The notes: generated by a model from the sequence alone, not told the origin. A stretch of DNA of 64,000 bases from Candidatus Tokpelaia hoelldoblerii (GCA_002005325.1 CP017315.1:1550001-1614000), one strand, 5' to 3'. Positions 26,303-35,208 are shown, numbered from the stretch's first letter. Numbers and translations: made by a program.

Positions 26303-26324
26303 ACTTTTTGAAAGGAAAAAGCCG

Positions 26325-26594
26325 ATGTCGATTACCGCCGAGCGCAAACAGGCTCTTATCAAGGAATATGCAACAAAGGCCGATGACACCGGTTCGCCGG
26401 AAGTACAGGTTGCCGTTTTGTCCGAGCGTATCGCTAATTTGACCGGGCATTTCAAAACCCACAAGAAGGATAACCATTCCCGCCGTGGCCTTTTGAAGCT
26501 CGTCTCGCAACGCCGCAGCCTTCTTGATTATCTGAAGAAAATCGACCACAAGCGTTATGAAACGCTGATTGGCCGTCTGGGTCTGCGCCGCTAA
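26325..26594 (+). CDS. rpsO: 30S ribosomal protein S15
   Basis: This 89-residue primary 16S rRNA-binding protein organises the central domain of the 30S subunit. It matches S15 over its whole length, with KDDTGSPEVQVA-like DDTGSPEVQVAVLSERIANL and the HSRRGLLKLVSQRRSLLDYL motif. The ATG has a GAAAGGAAAA ribosome site. It precedes pnp, the order found in most proteobacteria, with a processing-type hairpin in between, and is preceded by a pseudoknot leader that suggests autoregulation. Confidence 0.97.
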   Translation: MSITAERKQALIKEYATKADDTGSPEVQVAVLSERIANLTGHFKTHKKDNHSRRGLLKLVSQRRSLLDYLKKIDHKRYETLIGRLGLRR

Positions 26595-26601
26595 ATCCAT
26601 T

Positions 26602-26642
26602 CAGGCCATTTCCGGCTTGTTTTGGCAAACGGAAATGGCCTG
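26602..26642 (+). terminator. Long hairpin between rpsO and pnp
   Basis: CAGGCCATTTCCG (26602-26614) and CGGAAATGGCCTG (26630-26642) form a perfect 13-bp stem eight bases after the rpsO stop. No T tract follows. This resembles the RNase III-cleaved stem in the rpsO-pnp space of enterobacteria, through which PNPase controls its own mRNA. A second GCTTTTG/CAAAAGC dyad lies further on, at about 26715-26741; the remainder of the 226-bp gap has no gene. Confidence 0.65.
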
Positions 26643-26820
26643 TCTGCAGCGGCATCAGGCCGCAAAAGAAAATGCAATGTGATGAAACCTGCTTCGGGGC
26701 AGGATTGCCAGCCGCTTTTGCCGGTTCCAAAAACAAAAGCCGCTTGTTGTCTTGCCCGGGTTTCATTTTTTAAGAAATACAGGATATGAGTTTTCTGTAT
26801 GATGAAATTAAGGACATGGA

Positions 26821-29016
26821 ATGTTTAAAACACATAAAGTCGAAATTGAATGGGCGGGCCGCCCGTTAACCCTTGAAACCGGTAAAGTCGCCCGTCAGGC
26901 CGATGGTGCCGTTATGGCCACCTATGGCGAAACCGTGGTGCTTGCCACAGTTGTTTCTGCGCAGGAGCCGAAACCGGGGCAGGATTTTTTCCCGCTCACT
27001 GTCAATTATCAGGAAAAAACCTATGCCGTCGGGCGTATCCCGGGGGGTTACTTCAAGCGCGAAGGCCGCCCGAGCGAAAACGAAACGCTGACTTCGCGTC
27101 TGATTGACCGGCCGATCCGCCCGCTGTTCCCGGAAGGTTATAAAAACGATACGCAGGTGATTATCACCGTTTTGCAGCATGATCTGGAAAATAACCCCGA
27201 TGTTCTGGCAATGGTTGCCGCTTCTGCAGCGCTGACACTTTCAGGCGTGCCGTTCATGGGGCCGATTGCCGGTGCGCGCGTTGGTTATATCCGCGGTGAT
27301 TATGTGCTTAACCCGCATATTGATGAAATGCCGGAATCGCAGCTTGACCTCGTGGTTGCCGGTACATCGGACGCTGTGCTGATGGTTGAATCCGAAGCCC
27401 ATGAACTGCCGGAAGATGTCATGCTCGGCGCAGTCATGTTCGGCCAGCGCGGTTTCCAGCCGGTGATTGACGCCATTATTAAACTGGCGGAAGCAGCGGC
27501 AAAAGAACCGCGCGAATTCATGCCGGAAGATTTTTCCGCCCTTGAAAAAGCCATGCTGAAAATTGCTGAAAAAGACCTGCGCAAGGCCTATCAGATTACC
27601 GACAAGCAGCAGCGTTATGCCGCTGTCGATGCGGTAAAGGCAAAGGTGAAGGAAAAGCTGCTGCCGGAAGGCGTGGAAGAGCCGGAATTCAGCGAAGAAC
27701 AGGTCAACACGGTTTTCAAGCATTTGCAGGCGAAGATTGTGCGCTGGAACATTCTTGACACCGGCAGCCGTATTGATGGCCGCGATCTGAAAACCGTCCG
27801 CCCGATTGAGGCGCAGGTCGGCATTCTGCCGCGCACCCACGGTTCATCCCTGTTCACCCGTGGTGAAACACAGGCTGTCGTGGTCGCAACGCTGGGCACC
27901 GGTGAAGACGAGCAGTATATTGATACGCTGACAGGTCTCGTCAAAGAAACCTTCATGCTGCATTACAACTTCCCGCCGTTCTCGGTTGGTGAAACAGGGC
28001 GTCTCGGCTCTCCCGGCCGCCGTGAAATCGGCCACGGCAAGTTGGCATGGCGTGCTATCCACCCGATGCTGCCGGCCAAGGAGGCTTTCCCCTACACGAT
28101 CCGCGCGGTTTCGGAAATCACTGAATCCAATGGTTCATCTTCAATGGCAACTGTCTGCGGCACTTCGCTGGCATTGATGGATGCCGGTGTACCACTGGCA
28201 CATCCGGTTGCCGGTATCGCTATGGGCCTCATCAAGGAAGGTGAACGTTTTGCTGTCCTTTCTGATATTCTGGGTGATGAAGACCATCTCGGCGATATGG
28301 ACTTCAAGGTTGCCGGCACAGCAAACGGCATCACCTCACTGCAGATGGACATCAAGATTGACGGTATTACCGAAGAAATCATGAAGGTAGCGCTGGAACA
28401 GGCAAAAGGCGGCCGCACCCATATCCTCGGTGAAATGGCAAAAGCCCTTTCCAGTTCGCGCGCTGAACTGGGCGAATTTGCCCCGCGCATTGAAACCATG
28501 ACCATTCCGACCGAAAAAATCCGTGATGTTATCGGTTCCGGCGGCAAGGTGATCCGTGAGATTGTCGAGCAGACCGGGGCGAAAATCAACATTGAGGATG
28601 ATGGCACGATTAAAATCGCTTCGTCTGACGCCAAAACCATTGAAGCGGCAAAGCGCTGGATCCATTCGATTGTTGATGAGCCGGAAGTCGGTGAAATCTA
28701 TCAGGGTACGGTTGTCAAAACAGCTGATTTCGGCGCGTTCGTCAACTTCTTCGGCCCGCGTGACGGCCTGGTGCATATCTCGCAACTGGCCAATGAGCGC
28801 GTTGCCAAAACCACGGATGTGGTGAAGGAAGGTGATCGCGTCTGGGTGAAGTTGCTGGGCTTTGACGAGCGCGGCAAAGTGCGCCTGTCGATGAAGGTTG
28901 TCGATCAGGAAAGCGGCAAGGAAATTGCCCGCGAAGCCGGCGATGAAGACAATGATGACGCACAAGGCAATGAGCGGCCCGCCAAGCGCCGCCCGCGCAG
29001 AAACCGTGAAGACTGA
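26821..29016 (+). CDS. pnp: Polyribonucleotide nucleotidyltransferase (PNPase)
   Basis: This 731-residue phosphorolytic 3'-5' exoribonuclease is a core RNA degradosome enzyme. Domain order is RNase PH 1 (GRPLTLETGKVARQADGAV), an all-helical linker, RNase PH 2 (GSSLFTRGETQAV; FPPFSVGETGR), KH domain (IGSGGKVIREI, about 560-590) and S1 domain (VGEIYQGTVVKTADFGAFV, about 620-690), then a basic-acidic tail somewhat longer than usual. It is followed 21 bp after the stop by a strong terminator. The upstream hairpins probably serve autoregulation. Confidence 0.97.
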   Translation: MFKTHKVEIEWAGRPLTLETGKVARQADGAVMATYGETVVLATVVSAQEPKPGQDFFPLTVNYQEKTYAVGRIPGGYFKREGRPSENETLTSRLIDRPIRPLFPEGYKNDTQVIITVLQHDLENNPDVLAMVAASAALTLSGVPFMGPIAGARVGYIRGDYVLNPHIDEMPESQLDLVVAGTSDAVLMVESEAHELPEDVMLGAVMFGQRGFQPVIDAIIKLAEAAAKEPREFMPEDFSALEKAMLKIAEKDLRKAYQITDKQQRYAAVDAVKAKVKEKLLPEGVEEPEFSEEQVNTVFKHLQAKIVRWNILDTGSRIDGRDLKTVRPIEAQVGILPRTHGSSLFTRGETQAVVVATLGTGEDEQYIDTLTGLVKETFMLHYNFPPFSVGETGRLGSPGRREIGHGKLAWRAIHPMLPAKEAFPYTIRAVSEITESNGSSSMATVCGTSLALMDAGVPLAHPVAGIAMGLIKEGERFAVLSDILGDEDHLGDMDFKVAGTANGITSLQMDIKIDGITEEIMKVALEQAKGGRTHILGEMAKALSSSRAELGEFAPRIETMTIPTEKIRDVIGSGGKVIREIVEQTGAKINIEDDGTIKIASSDAKTIEAAKRWIHSIVDEPEVGEIYQGTVVKTADFGAFVNFFGPRDGLVHISQLANERVAKTTDVVKEGDRVWVKLLGFDERGKVRLSMKVVDQESGKEIAREAGDEDNDDAQGNERPAKRRPRRNRED

Positions 29017-29037
29017 TTGAAGTTTTCATGCTAAAGT

Positions 29038-29070
29038 AAAAGCGCCAGCCGGCAACGGCTGGCGCTTTTT
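29038..29070 (+). terminator. Rho-independent terminator of pnp
   Basis: AGCGCCAGCCG (29041-29051), loop GCAA, CGGCTGGCGCT (29056-29066) and a T run form a textbook 11-bp terminator. It ends the rpsO-pnp transcript just before the methyltransferase gene. Confidence 0.93.
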
Positions 29071-29086
29071 CATTGGAAACCGCTTT

Positions 29087-30091
29087 ATGAAAACACCACT
29101 TTTCTTGCCGTTCACACAAGAGATTCTCCCCGTGCCACAAACAGGCGAACACCTTATCGCCTATGGCTTGCAGGAGGTGCCGGAAACAGGCTGGCAGCCT
29201 CACCTTGAAATTATCCAGCCATGGCGGCCGGACTATCTGAAGCTGTCACAAGCGGGCTTTAATACCCTGCCTCAGGTGCAGGAAGGACAAACTTACGACG
29301 GCGGGTTGCTGTTGCTTGACAAACACCGCAAACGGAATGAAAACCGTCTGCTGCATTTGCTGATGGCTGTAAAGGCCGGGGGCCGGGTTGTAGTCTGCGG
29401 TGATAAAGTCAGCGGTGCTGCTTCCTTACGCAAATGGGCAGGGCAATTTGTGCCGGCTGCAGACAGCCTGTCCAAAAACCATGCTATTGTCTTCTGGCTG
29501 CGTGTGCCGGAAAAGCTTGACAAAAGCATCCTTGCCCAACGGCAGAATACCGGCACCCGGATTGACAACCGGTTTGAAACGCTGCCGGGAATGTTTTCCC
29601 ACGGCAGAATTGACACCGGCTCCGCCCTGCTCACCCGTTTTATGCCTGATATTCTAGAAGGCGCGGTTGCGGATTTTGGCGCGGGCTGGGGTTATCTTTC
29701 TGCCTGCGCGCTGGAAAACTGCCCGGATATCACAGCCCTTGATTTGTATGAGGCCGATTATGACGCATTGCAAGTTGCCAGACGCAACCTGGCAAATATC
29801 CCCTCTTCTGTTCTGCCCGGCTTTCACTGGCAGGATTTAACGCGCGAACAGCCACACCAATGCTATGACACAATCATCAGCAACCCGCCCTTTCATGAAG
29901 GACGCGCGGCTGATGTCTCCCTTGGGCAAGCGTTCATCCGTTGCGCCGCCCGCGCCCTAAAACCTAACGGCAAGTTGCTGCTGGTTGCCAACCGCCACCT
30001 GCCCTATGAAACCATTCTTGCCGATTGTTTCAGGCACAGCGAACACCTGGCGCAGGAAAACGGCTTCAAGATTATTCTGGCGCAACCTTGA
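29087..30091 (+). CDS. rsmC: 16S rRNA (guanine1207-N2)-methyltransferase RsmC-like
   Basis: This 334-residue protein has the two-domain RsmC build: an N-terminal methyltransferase-like domain that has lost its motifs (1-160) and an active C-terminal one with VADFGAGWGYLSACAL (SAM binding) and the catalytic SNPPFH motif (about 266-271). RsmC makes m2G1207 in 16S rRNA. The symbol is by family resemblance; a related RlmG role cannot be fully excluded. It lies between the pnp terminator and a bidirectional terminator, so it is a single-gene unit. Confidence 0.85.
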   Translation: MKTPLFLPFTQEILPVPQTGEHLIAYGLQEVPETGWQPHLEIIQPWRPDYLKLSQAGFNTLPQVQEGQTYDGGLLLLDKHRKRNENRLLHLLMAVKAGGRVVVCGDKVSGAASLRKWAGQFVPAADSLSKNHAIVFWLRVPEKLDKSILAQRQNTGTRIDNRFETLPGMFSHGRIDTGSALLTRFMPDILEGAVADFGAGWGYLSACALENCPDITALDLYEADYDALQVARRNLANIPSSVLPGFHWQDLTREQPHQCYDTIISNPPFHEGRAADVSLGQAFIRCAARALKPNGKLLLVANRHLPYETILADCFRHSEHLAQENGFKIILAQP

Positions 30092-30114
30092 TTTTATCCG
30101 GTCCTTAAAAAAAT

Positions 30115-30143
30115 AAACCGGCGTCAAACCTGACGCCGGTTTT
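30115..30143. terminator. Bidirectional terminator between rsmC and fabI
   Basis: AAACCGGCGTCA (30115-30126) and TGACGCCGGTTT (30131-30142) form a perfect 12-bp stem with loop AACC; A-rich on one side and T-rich on the other, it can serve both convergent genes. Confidence 0.92.
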
Positions 30144-30167
30144 ATCATCTGTTCTGGCGCGCACAGC

Positions 30168-30986
30168 TTATTCGCTGCCCGCCTCTTCATTCTGCCTTAA
30201 CTCATCCAGTGTCGGTGTTGAGAGGATATGGTAACCGCAATCAACATAATGAATTTCACCCGTCACGCCCGACGACATATCGGAAAGCAGATAAAGTGCT
30301 GATTTGCCCAGTTCATCAATATCCACCGTGCGGCGCAATGGCGCGTTGCGGCGCTGATAGGAAAAAATCGCCCGCGCCGCGCCAATGCCATTGCCCGCCA
30401 GCGTGCGCACTGGCCCGGCGGAAATAGCATTGACACGGATATTCTGCGGCCCGCAGTCAAAGGCCAGATAACGCACCATCGCTTCCAGCGCCGCCTTGGC
30501 AATGCCCATAACGTTGTAGTTGGGCACCACACGCACCGACGCACCATAAGTCAAGGTCAGAATCGAACCGCCCCTGGGCATCAGCTTTTGCGCGCGCTGC
30601 ACAACTTCCGTGAAAGAATAGGCGGAAATCACCATGGTGCGGCTGAAATTGTCGCGCGTGGTCACATCCATATAGCGCCCTTTCAACTCCGCCTTGTCGG
30701 AAAAGCCGATAGCATGAACAACAAAATCAATGCTGCCCCACTTCTTTTGCAGCGTTGCAAAAACAGCGTCTACCGTTTCGATATTTTCCACATCACAAGG
30801 AAGCAGCAATTTTGCCCCAAGCTTTTCCGCCAGCGGCTTCACCCGTTTGCCGAATGCCTCGCCCTGATAGGTAAAGGCAAGCTCCGCCCCCGCCTCGGCC
30901 AATTGGCAGGCAATTCCCCAGGCGATGGAATGGTCGTTCGCAACACCCATGATAAGGCCGCGCTTACCCTTCATCAAACCTTTCAT
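30168..30986 (-). CDS. fabI: Enoyl-[acyl-carrier-protein] reductase (NADH)
   Basis: This 272-residue short-chain-dehydrogenase enzyme performs the last reduction of type II fatty acid elongation. Key residues align with E. coli FabI: Tyr147, Tyr157 and Lys164 (YNVMGIAK). The cofactor loop MGVANDHSIAWGIA is the FabI type, which is normally triclosan-sensitive. The ATG at 30986 is chosen because GGAG lies six bases upstream and homologues start M-x-GLM-x-GKRG; an ATG four codons earlier also exists. It is the last gene of fabA-fabB-fabI. Confidence 0.95.
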   Translation of the reverse strand: MKGLMKGKRGLIMGVANDHSIAWGIACQLAEAGAELAFTYQGEAFGKRVKPLAEKLGAKLLLPCDVENIETVDAVFATLQKKWGSIDFVVHAIGFSDKAELKGRYMDVTTRDNFSRTMVISAYSFTEVVQRAQKLMPRGGSILTLTYGASVRVVPNYNVMGIAKAALEAMVRYLAFDCGPQNIRVNAISAGPVRTLAGNGIGAARAIFSYQRRNAPLRRTVDIDELGKSALYLLSDMSSGVTGEIHYVDCGYHILSTPTLDELRQNEEAGSE

Positions 30987-31046
30987 ATACATCTCCATTT
31001 TTGACTGTCATACCGGCATATCTGTCATAAGCCGGTTTTGAGTTAA

Positions 31047-32267
31047 TCAGTATCTGCCGAACACCAGCGTTGCGTTGGTGCCGCCAAAGCCGAATGTATT
31101 GGACAAAACCGTGTTCAACGTCACATTATCGACCCGTTTGCGCACAATCGGCATATCGGCAACTGCCGGGTCAAGCTCCTCAATATTGGCGCTTTCACAG
31201 ATGAAATTGTTGTTCATCATCAACAGCGTATAAATCGCCTCATGCACACCGGCTGCCCCAAGCGAATGGCCACTCAGCGATTTTGTCGCCGAAATCGGCG
31301 GGCAGTCATCCCCGCTGCCGAACACACGGCGAATGGCTTCAAGCTCCGGCGGATCGCCAACCGGTGTCGAGGTCGCATGCGGATTGATATAGTCGATTTT
31401 TTCCTTGATATCACCAAGAGCCAGACGCATGCAGCGCTCTGCCCCCTCACCGGAAGGCGCAACCATGTCATGGCCGTCAGACGTTGCGCCATAGCCGATG
31501 ATTTCGCCATAGATTTTGGCGCCGCGCGCCTTTGCTACTTCAAGCTCTTCCAGAACCAGAACACCCGCGCCGCCGGCAATGACAAAGCCGTCACGGTTGG
31601 CGTCATAAGCGCGTGAGGCTTTTTGCGGTGTGTCATTATATTTTGAAGACATCGCCCCCATGGCGTCAAACAGGTCGGACAATGTCCAGTCCAGATCCTC
31701 ACAGCCACCGGCAAACACACGGTCCTGCTTGCCATAGGCAATCATCTCATAAGCATTGCCGATACAATGATTTGAGGTGGCGCAGGCCGATGAAATGGAA
31801 TAATTCACACCCTTGATTTTGAAAAAGGTCGCAAGCGTTGCCGAAGCAGTCGAACACATGGCCTTGGGCACCGCAAAGGGACCGATGCGTTTGGGGCCTT
31901 TTTCACGGGTGATGTCAGCGGCTTCAACAATGGCGCGGGTCGATGGCCCGCCCGAACCCATGATAATGCCGGTGCGGATATTGGACACTTCGCTTTCCTC
32001 AAGCCCGGCATCAGCAACAGCCTGAGCCAGCGCGATATGGTTCCACGCCGTGCCGCGGCCATGAAAGCGCATGGCGCGCCGGTCAACCAGCGCGTCAATA
32101 TCAACGCCTTGCGGCATACCGTAAACCTGACTGCGAAAGCCGAGATCAGCATATTCCCGAGCAAAGGAAATACCGGGTTTCGCTTCTTTGAGAGACGTCA
32201 GCACGTCCTGTACATTGTTGCCAAGCGAGGAAATAATTCCCATACCGGTCACGACAACTCGACGCAT
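31047..32267 (-). CDS. fabB: 3-oxoacyl-[acyl-carrier-protein] synthase I
   Basis: This 406-residue condensing enzyme elongates acyl-ACP and is needed for unsaturated fatty acids. The catalytic Cys162 lies in SISSACATSNHC, and the two histidines lie in NPHATSTPVGD and LSGHSLGAAG. The pairing with fabA supports FabB rather than FabF. ATG 32267 has an AAGGAGAA site; the upstream in-frame extension is unconserved. It ends with GFGGTNATLVFGR as the family does. Confidence 0.95.
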   Translation of the reverse strand: MRRVVVTGMGIISSLGNNVQDVLTSLKEAKPGISFAREYADLGFRSQVYGMPQGVDIDALVDRRAMRFHGRGTAWNHIALAQAVADAGLEESEVSNIRTGIIMGSGGPSTRAIVEAADITREKGPKRIGPFAVPKAMCSTASATLATFFKIKGVNYSISSACATSNHCIGNAYEMIAYGKQDRVFAGGCEDLDWTLSDLFDAMGAMSSKYNDTPQKASRAYDANRDGFVIAGGAGVLVLEELEVAKARGAKIYGEIIGYGATSDGHDMVAPSGEGAERCMRLALGDIKEKIDYINPHATSTPVGDPPELEAIRRVFGSGDDCPPISATKSLSGHSLGAAGVHEAIYTLLMMNNNFICESANIEELDPAVADMPIVRKRVDNVTLNTVLSNTFGFGGTNATLVFGRY

Positions 32268-32334
32268 AAAATTCTCCTTAAGTTTTACCCCTGACGGTTC
32301 ACAGAACAAAAACGTTTTGCAGCCGCCTGCTCTG

Positions 32335-32850
32335 TCAACCCTGCTTCTCATGAAAAAGCCCGACCCGCAAGTCGCTTGCCGTGTAGATGGTTTCACCATC
32401 CGCTTTCAGCCAGCCGTTGGCGATTCCCAGGACAAGGCGGCCGCGCAGCACGCGCTTGAAATCAATGCCGTATTCGACCAGCTTTGTCTGCGGCGTCACC
32501 ATGCCGGTAAATTTCACCTCACCGGTGGAGATAGCGCGCCCTTTGCCTTTTTCACCAAGCCAGCCAAGGAAAAAGCCCGTGAGCTGCCACATGGCGTCAA
32601 GGCCGAGGCAACCGGGCATCACCGGATCGCCGATAAAATGACAGGGGAAAAACCACAGGTCCGGTTTTATATCCAGTTCCGCGCGAATCATCCCTTTGCC
32701 AAACTCACCGCCGGTTTCCTCAATGCGGGTAATGCGGTCAAACATCAACATCGGCGGGGCGGGCAGCTGGGCGTTGCCGGGCCCGAACATTTCCCCCCGG
32801 GCGCAGGAAAGCAGCTCTTCATAGGCGTAGCTTGCCTTTTGTTCAGCCAT
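32335..32850 (-). CDS. fabA: 3-hydroxydecanoyl-ACP dehydratase/isomerase
   Basis: This 171-residue hot-dog-fold enzyme dehydrates 3-hydroxydecanoyl-ACP and isomerises the product to the cis-3 form, starting unsaturated fatty acid synthesis. The active-site His71 (in FPCHFIGDPVMPG) and Asp85 (GLDAMWQL) match E. coli His70 and Asp84. ATG 32850 follows GGAG at five bases. It is first in the fabA-fabB-fabI unit, divergent from irr, an arrangement common in Rhizobiales. Confidence 0.96.
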   Translation of the reverse strand: MAEQKASYAYEELLSCARGEMFGPGNAQLPAPPMLMFDRITRIEETGGEFGKGMIRAELDIKPDLWFFPCHFIGDPVMPGCLGLDAMWQLTGFFLGWLGEKGKGRAISTGEVKFTGMVTPQTKLVEYGIDFKRVLRGRLVLGIANGWLKADGETIYTASDLRVGLFHEKQG

Positions 32851-32892
32851 TATCACTCCATTTTTTATCTGGTTCTCATCCTGAGTTAATGC

Positions 32893-32911
32893 CGGTATCA
32901 TAACGGTATCA
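32893..32911. repeat. Two direct CGGTATCA repeats in the fabA-irr promoter region
   Basis: CGGTATCA occurs at 32893-32900 and 32904-32911, an 11-bp period that puts both copies on the same face of the helix, 43-61 bp upstream of fabA. This could be an operator for a fatty-acid or iron regulator. I see no other element in 32851-33067. Confidence 0.35.
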
Positions 32912-33067
32912 GCCTCAATTTCCTGTTTTGTCCTAGCATAATCCGGCCGGGCACGCAAAACACTTCCTGCCTTAGCTGATATTTATTGATAGACGATTCA
33001 AGAGCGCGTATGATAACAAATCAACAGAACAACAAAAAACCCTGTGGAAAGTGTAAAACAAACGCCT

Positions 33068-33511
33068 ATGCAATCTCCTGCAGAATACCGGCTGCGTGAA
33101 CATGGCCTGCGTCCGACACGGCAGCGCCTGGCATTGGCAGAGCTTATCTTTGCCCAGGGCCATCGCCATATCGCCGCGGAAAGCCTTTATGAGGAAGCGC
33201 TCGCGGCGCGCGTTCCCGTATCGCTTGCCACTGTCTATAACACGCTGCACCAGTTCACACAGGCCGGATTGCTGCGCATTATCGCAGTTGAAGGTTCGCG
33301 CACATGGTTTGACACCAATATTGATGACCACCATCATTTTTATCTTGAACATGAAAGCCGGGTGATGGATATCCCCGAAAATTCGGAAAACCCGCCGATC
33401 ATCAGCAACCTGCCAACCCCGCCTGCGGGAATGGAAATCGCCAATGTCGACCTGATTGTACGCCTGCGCCGGCAAAAACCGCACGCCGGCACGAAAACAA
33501 AGCCGGATTAG
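33068..33511 (+). CDS. irr: Iron response regulator Irr (Fur superfamily)
   Basis: This roughly 147-residue Fur-family regulator represses or activates iron and haem genes according to haem status in Rhizobiales. The winged-helix DNA-binding region spans residues 8-85 (GLRPTRQRLALAELIF; SLATVYNTLHQF). Residues 88-90 are a triple histidine (DDHHHFYLE), the conserved haem-binding site of Irr. The N-terminal Cys-Pro haem motif of Bradyrhizobium Irr is absent; there is no cysteine at all. ATG 33068 is used; an in-frame GTG at 33044 would add eight residues. Neither has a good ribosome site. Confidence 0.92.
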   Translation: MQSPAEYRLREHGLRPTRQRLALAELIFAQGHRHIAAESLYEEALAARVPVSLATVYNTLHQFTQAGLLRIIAVEGSRTWFDTNIDDHHHFYLEHESRVMDIPENSENPPIISNLPTPPAGMEIANVDLIVRLRRQKPHAGTKTKPD

Positions 33512-33516
33512 GCTGC

Positions 33517-34104
33517 TTATTTTATTTTTTCCTCCGGATAAACCCCCCAGAGCAGTTGCTGTTTCATCCAGCCGGAATAGCCCTTTATTTCAAGCCTGCA
33601 CCACTGGCCGTCACAGGTTTTGACCCGGCCGATAACGCCGCTTTCCACCTGCGCGACGATTGCTCCTGTTTCATCGGGCCGCTTATAGAGTTTTTCCAGC
33701 GCCGCCACTTTTTTTCCGCCGGAAGGTGTGCCGTCCTTGTTCCATGTCATCACCATGGCGGTGCGCGTCCCAGCAAGCAATGAAGCCAGAACCCAGCCGG
33801 TTTCACCGTCGCTGTCGCGGATTTTGCGCCAGTTGTCAAATTCGTAAGTGATTTCCACCGGCAATCCTTTGCGCTGATAGGTCCATACCAGCGCATTTTG
33901 CCGGCCCGGCCCCACCCGCACATTAACCTTGTCGGATTTCAGGCTGACAAAGCGCGGCAAAGGCAGGCCGCTTGCCCCCGCAATGGTCGCGCCTTGCGCC
34001 TGCGCCGCCGCGACTGCCCCGCCTGCAAAGCCGGCAAGCCCTGTTATCAAAGCCAGGGCGCCATGGAAAAACACGCTTGTGATGTGAAAACACCGTATTA
34101 TCAT
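33517..34104 (-). CDS. Exported protein with two bacterial SH3-like domains
   Basis: This is a roughly 195-residue protein with an N-terminal signal peptide (FHGALALITGLAGFAGGAVAAAQA) and two SH3b-like regions: about residues 55-110 (DKVNVRVGPGRQNALVW, GETGWVLASLL) and about 130-190 (VESGVIGRVKTCDGQWCRLEI, shown as VESGVIGRVK and DGQWCRLEIKGYSGWM). SH3b domains often bind peptidoglycan, so a periplasmic cell-wall role is likely but unproven. Start 34104 is favoured by GAGG eight bases upstream. It is convergent with irr (5 bp between the stops). Confidence 0.82.
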   Translation of the reverse strand: MIIRCFHITSVFFHGALALITGLAGFAGGAVAAAQAQGATIAGASGLPLPRFVSLKSDKVNVRVGPGRQNALVWTYQRKGLPVEITYEFDNWRKIRDSDGETGWVLASLLAGTRTAMVMTWNKDGTPSGGKKVAALEKLYKRPDETGAIVAQVESGVIGRVKTCDGQWCRLEIKGYSGWMKQQLLWGVYPEEKIK

Positions 34105-34199
34105 TGTCATTTCCTCTGAAATTCAATACACCTGTTATAAAACTGTCTGGTTAGGCTGAAGTTAAGAACGCGCAGTAAATATGAAATATGAGGATTGCC

Positions 34200-35195
34200 A
34201 TGAACAGAAGGAAACCGCTTGTTGTTCTGACACGCAAATTGCCTGATGTGGTGGAAGCGCGCATGGCGGAACTGTTTGATGTGCGTCTGGCCCAGGACAG
34301 GCCCATGCAACGGCCGGAACTGCTGGCGGCAATAGCTCAGGCGGATGTGCTGGTGCCAACTATTTCCGACCGTATTGACGCCGATCTTATCGCACAGGCG
34401 GGTGACAATCTGAAAATGATCGCCAGTTTCGGCAATGGCACGGAACATATTGATATCGCCGCGGCCGCCAAACGCAATATCATGGTCACCAATACCCCCA
34501 ATGTCCTGACAGAAGACACCGCGGATATGACCATGGCGCTTATTCTCGCCGTGCCGCGCCGCCTGGTGGAAGGAGCGAATGTGCTGACCCATACCGGCAA
34601 CTGGCCCGGCTGGTCGCCCAACTGGATGCTTGGCCACCGTATCCGCGGCAGGCATATCGGCATTATCGGCATGGGGCGGATCGGCATGGCGGTGGCGCGC
34701 CGCGCCAGAACCTTCGGGCTGACCATTCACTATCACAACCGGCGGCGCGCAAACACCAAAATTGAAGAGCAGCTGGAAGCCACCTATTGGGACGATCTTG
34801 ATGCCATGCTGGCAAGAATGGATATTATCTCGCTCAACTGCCCGGCAACGCCGGAGACCTTCCATCTGTTATCAGCGCGCCGGCTGGCGCTGATGAAGCC
34901 GACAGCCTGTGTTATCAATACCGCGCGCGGCGGCATTATTGATGAGGCCGCCCTGATTGACAGCCTTGAGCATAACAGGCTGGCGGGCGCCGGGCTGGAT
35001 GTTTTTGAAAAAGAACCGGACATTGACGCCCGCCTGCTGGAACTGGCGCGCGCCGGCAAAGTGGTGCTGCTGCCCCATATGGCCTCCGCAACACTGGAAA
35101 GCCGGGCGGAAATGGGCGAAAAGGTGATTATCAACATCCGCGCCTTTTTTGATCACCACCGCCCGCCGGACCGGATTCTCCCGCCGCAAAACTGA
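34200..35195 (+). CDS. D-2-hydroxyacid dehydrogenase (glyoxylate/hydroxypyruvate reductase-like)
   Basis: This 331-residue NAD(P)-dependent enzyme shows the split catalytic domain and the nucleotide-binding motif GIIGMGRIGMAVARRA, followed by NRRRA, which suggests NADPH preference. The signature LNTARGG-like VINTARGGIIDEAAL carries the substrate Arg, and the acid/base His lies in LLPHMASAT. It most resembles glyoxylate/hydroxypyruvate reductases; substrate cannot be fixed from sequence. ATG 34200 has GAGG six bases upstream and is preferred to ATG 34188. Confidence 0.87.
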   Translation: MNRRKPLVVLTRKLPDVVEARMAELFDVRLAQDRPMQRPELLAAIAQADVLVPTISDRIDADLIAQAGDNLKMIASFGNGTEHIDIAAAAKRNIMVTNTPNVLTEDTADMTMALILAVPRRLVEGANVLTHTGNWPGWSPNWMLGHRIRGRHIGIIGMGRIGMAVARRARTFGLTIHYHNRRRANTKIEEQLEATYWDDLDAMLARMDIISLNCPATPETFHLLSARRLALMKPTACVINTARGGIIDEAALIDSLEHNRLAGAGLDVFEKEPDIDARLLELARAGKVVLLPHMASATLESRAEMGEKVIINIRAFFDHHRPPDRILPPQN

Positions 35196-35208
35196 AAAGG
35201 CATAAAAA

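Noticed and set aside
32188..32889. A 233-codon plus-strand frame opposite fabA and the fabB start
   Set aside because: fabA and fabB are firmly identified on the minus strand; the frame runs across the gap and both genes without any domain.
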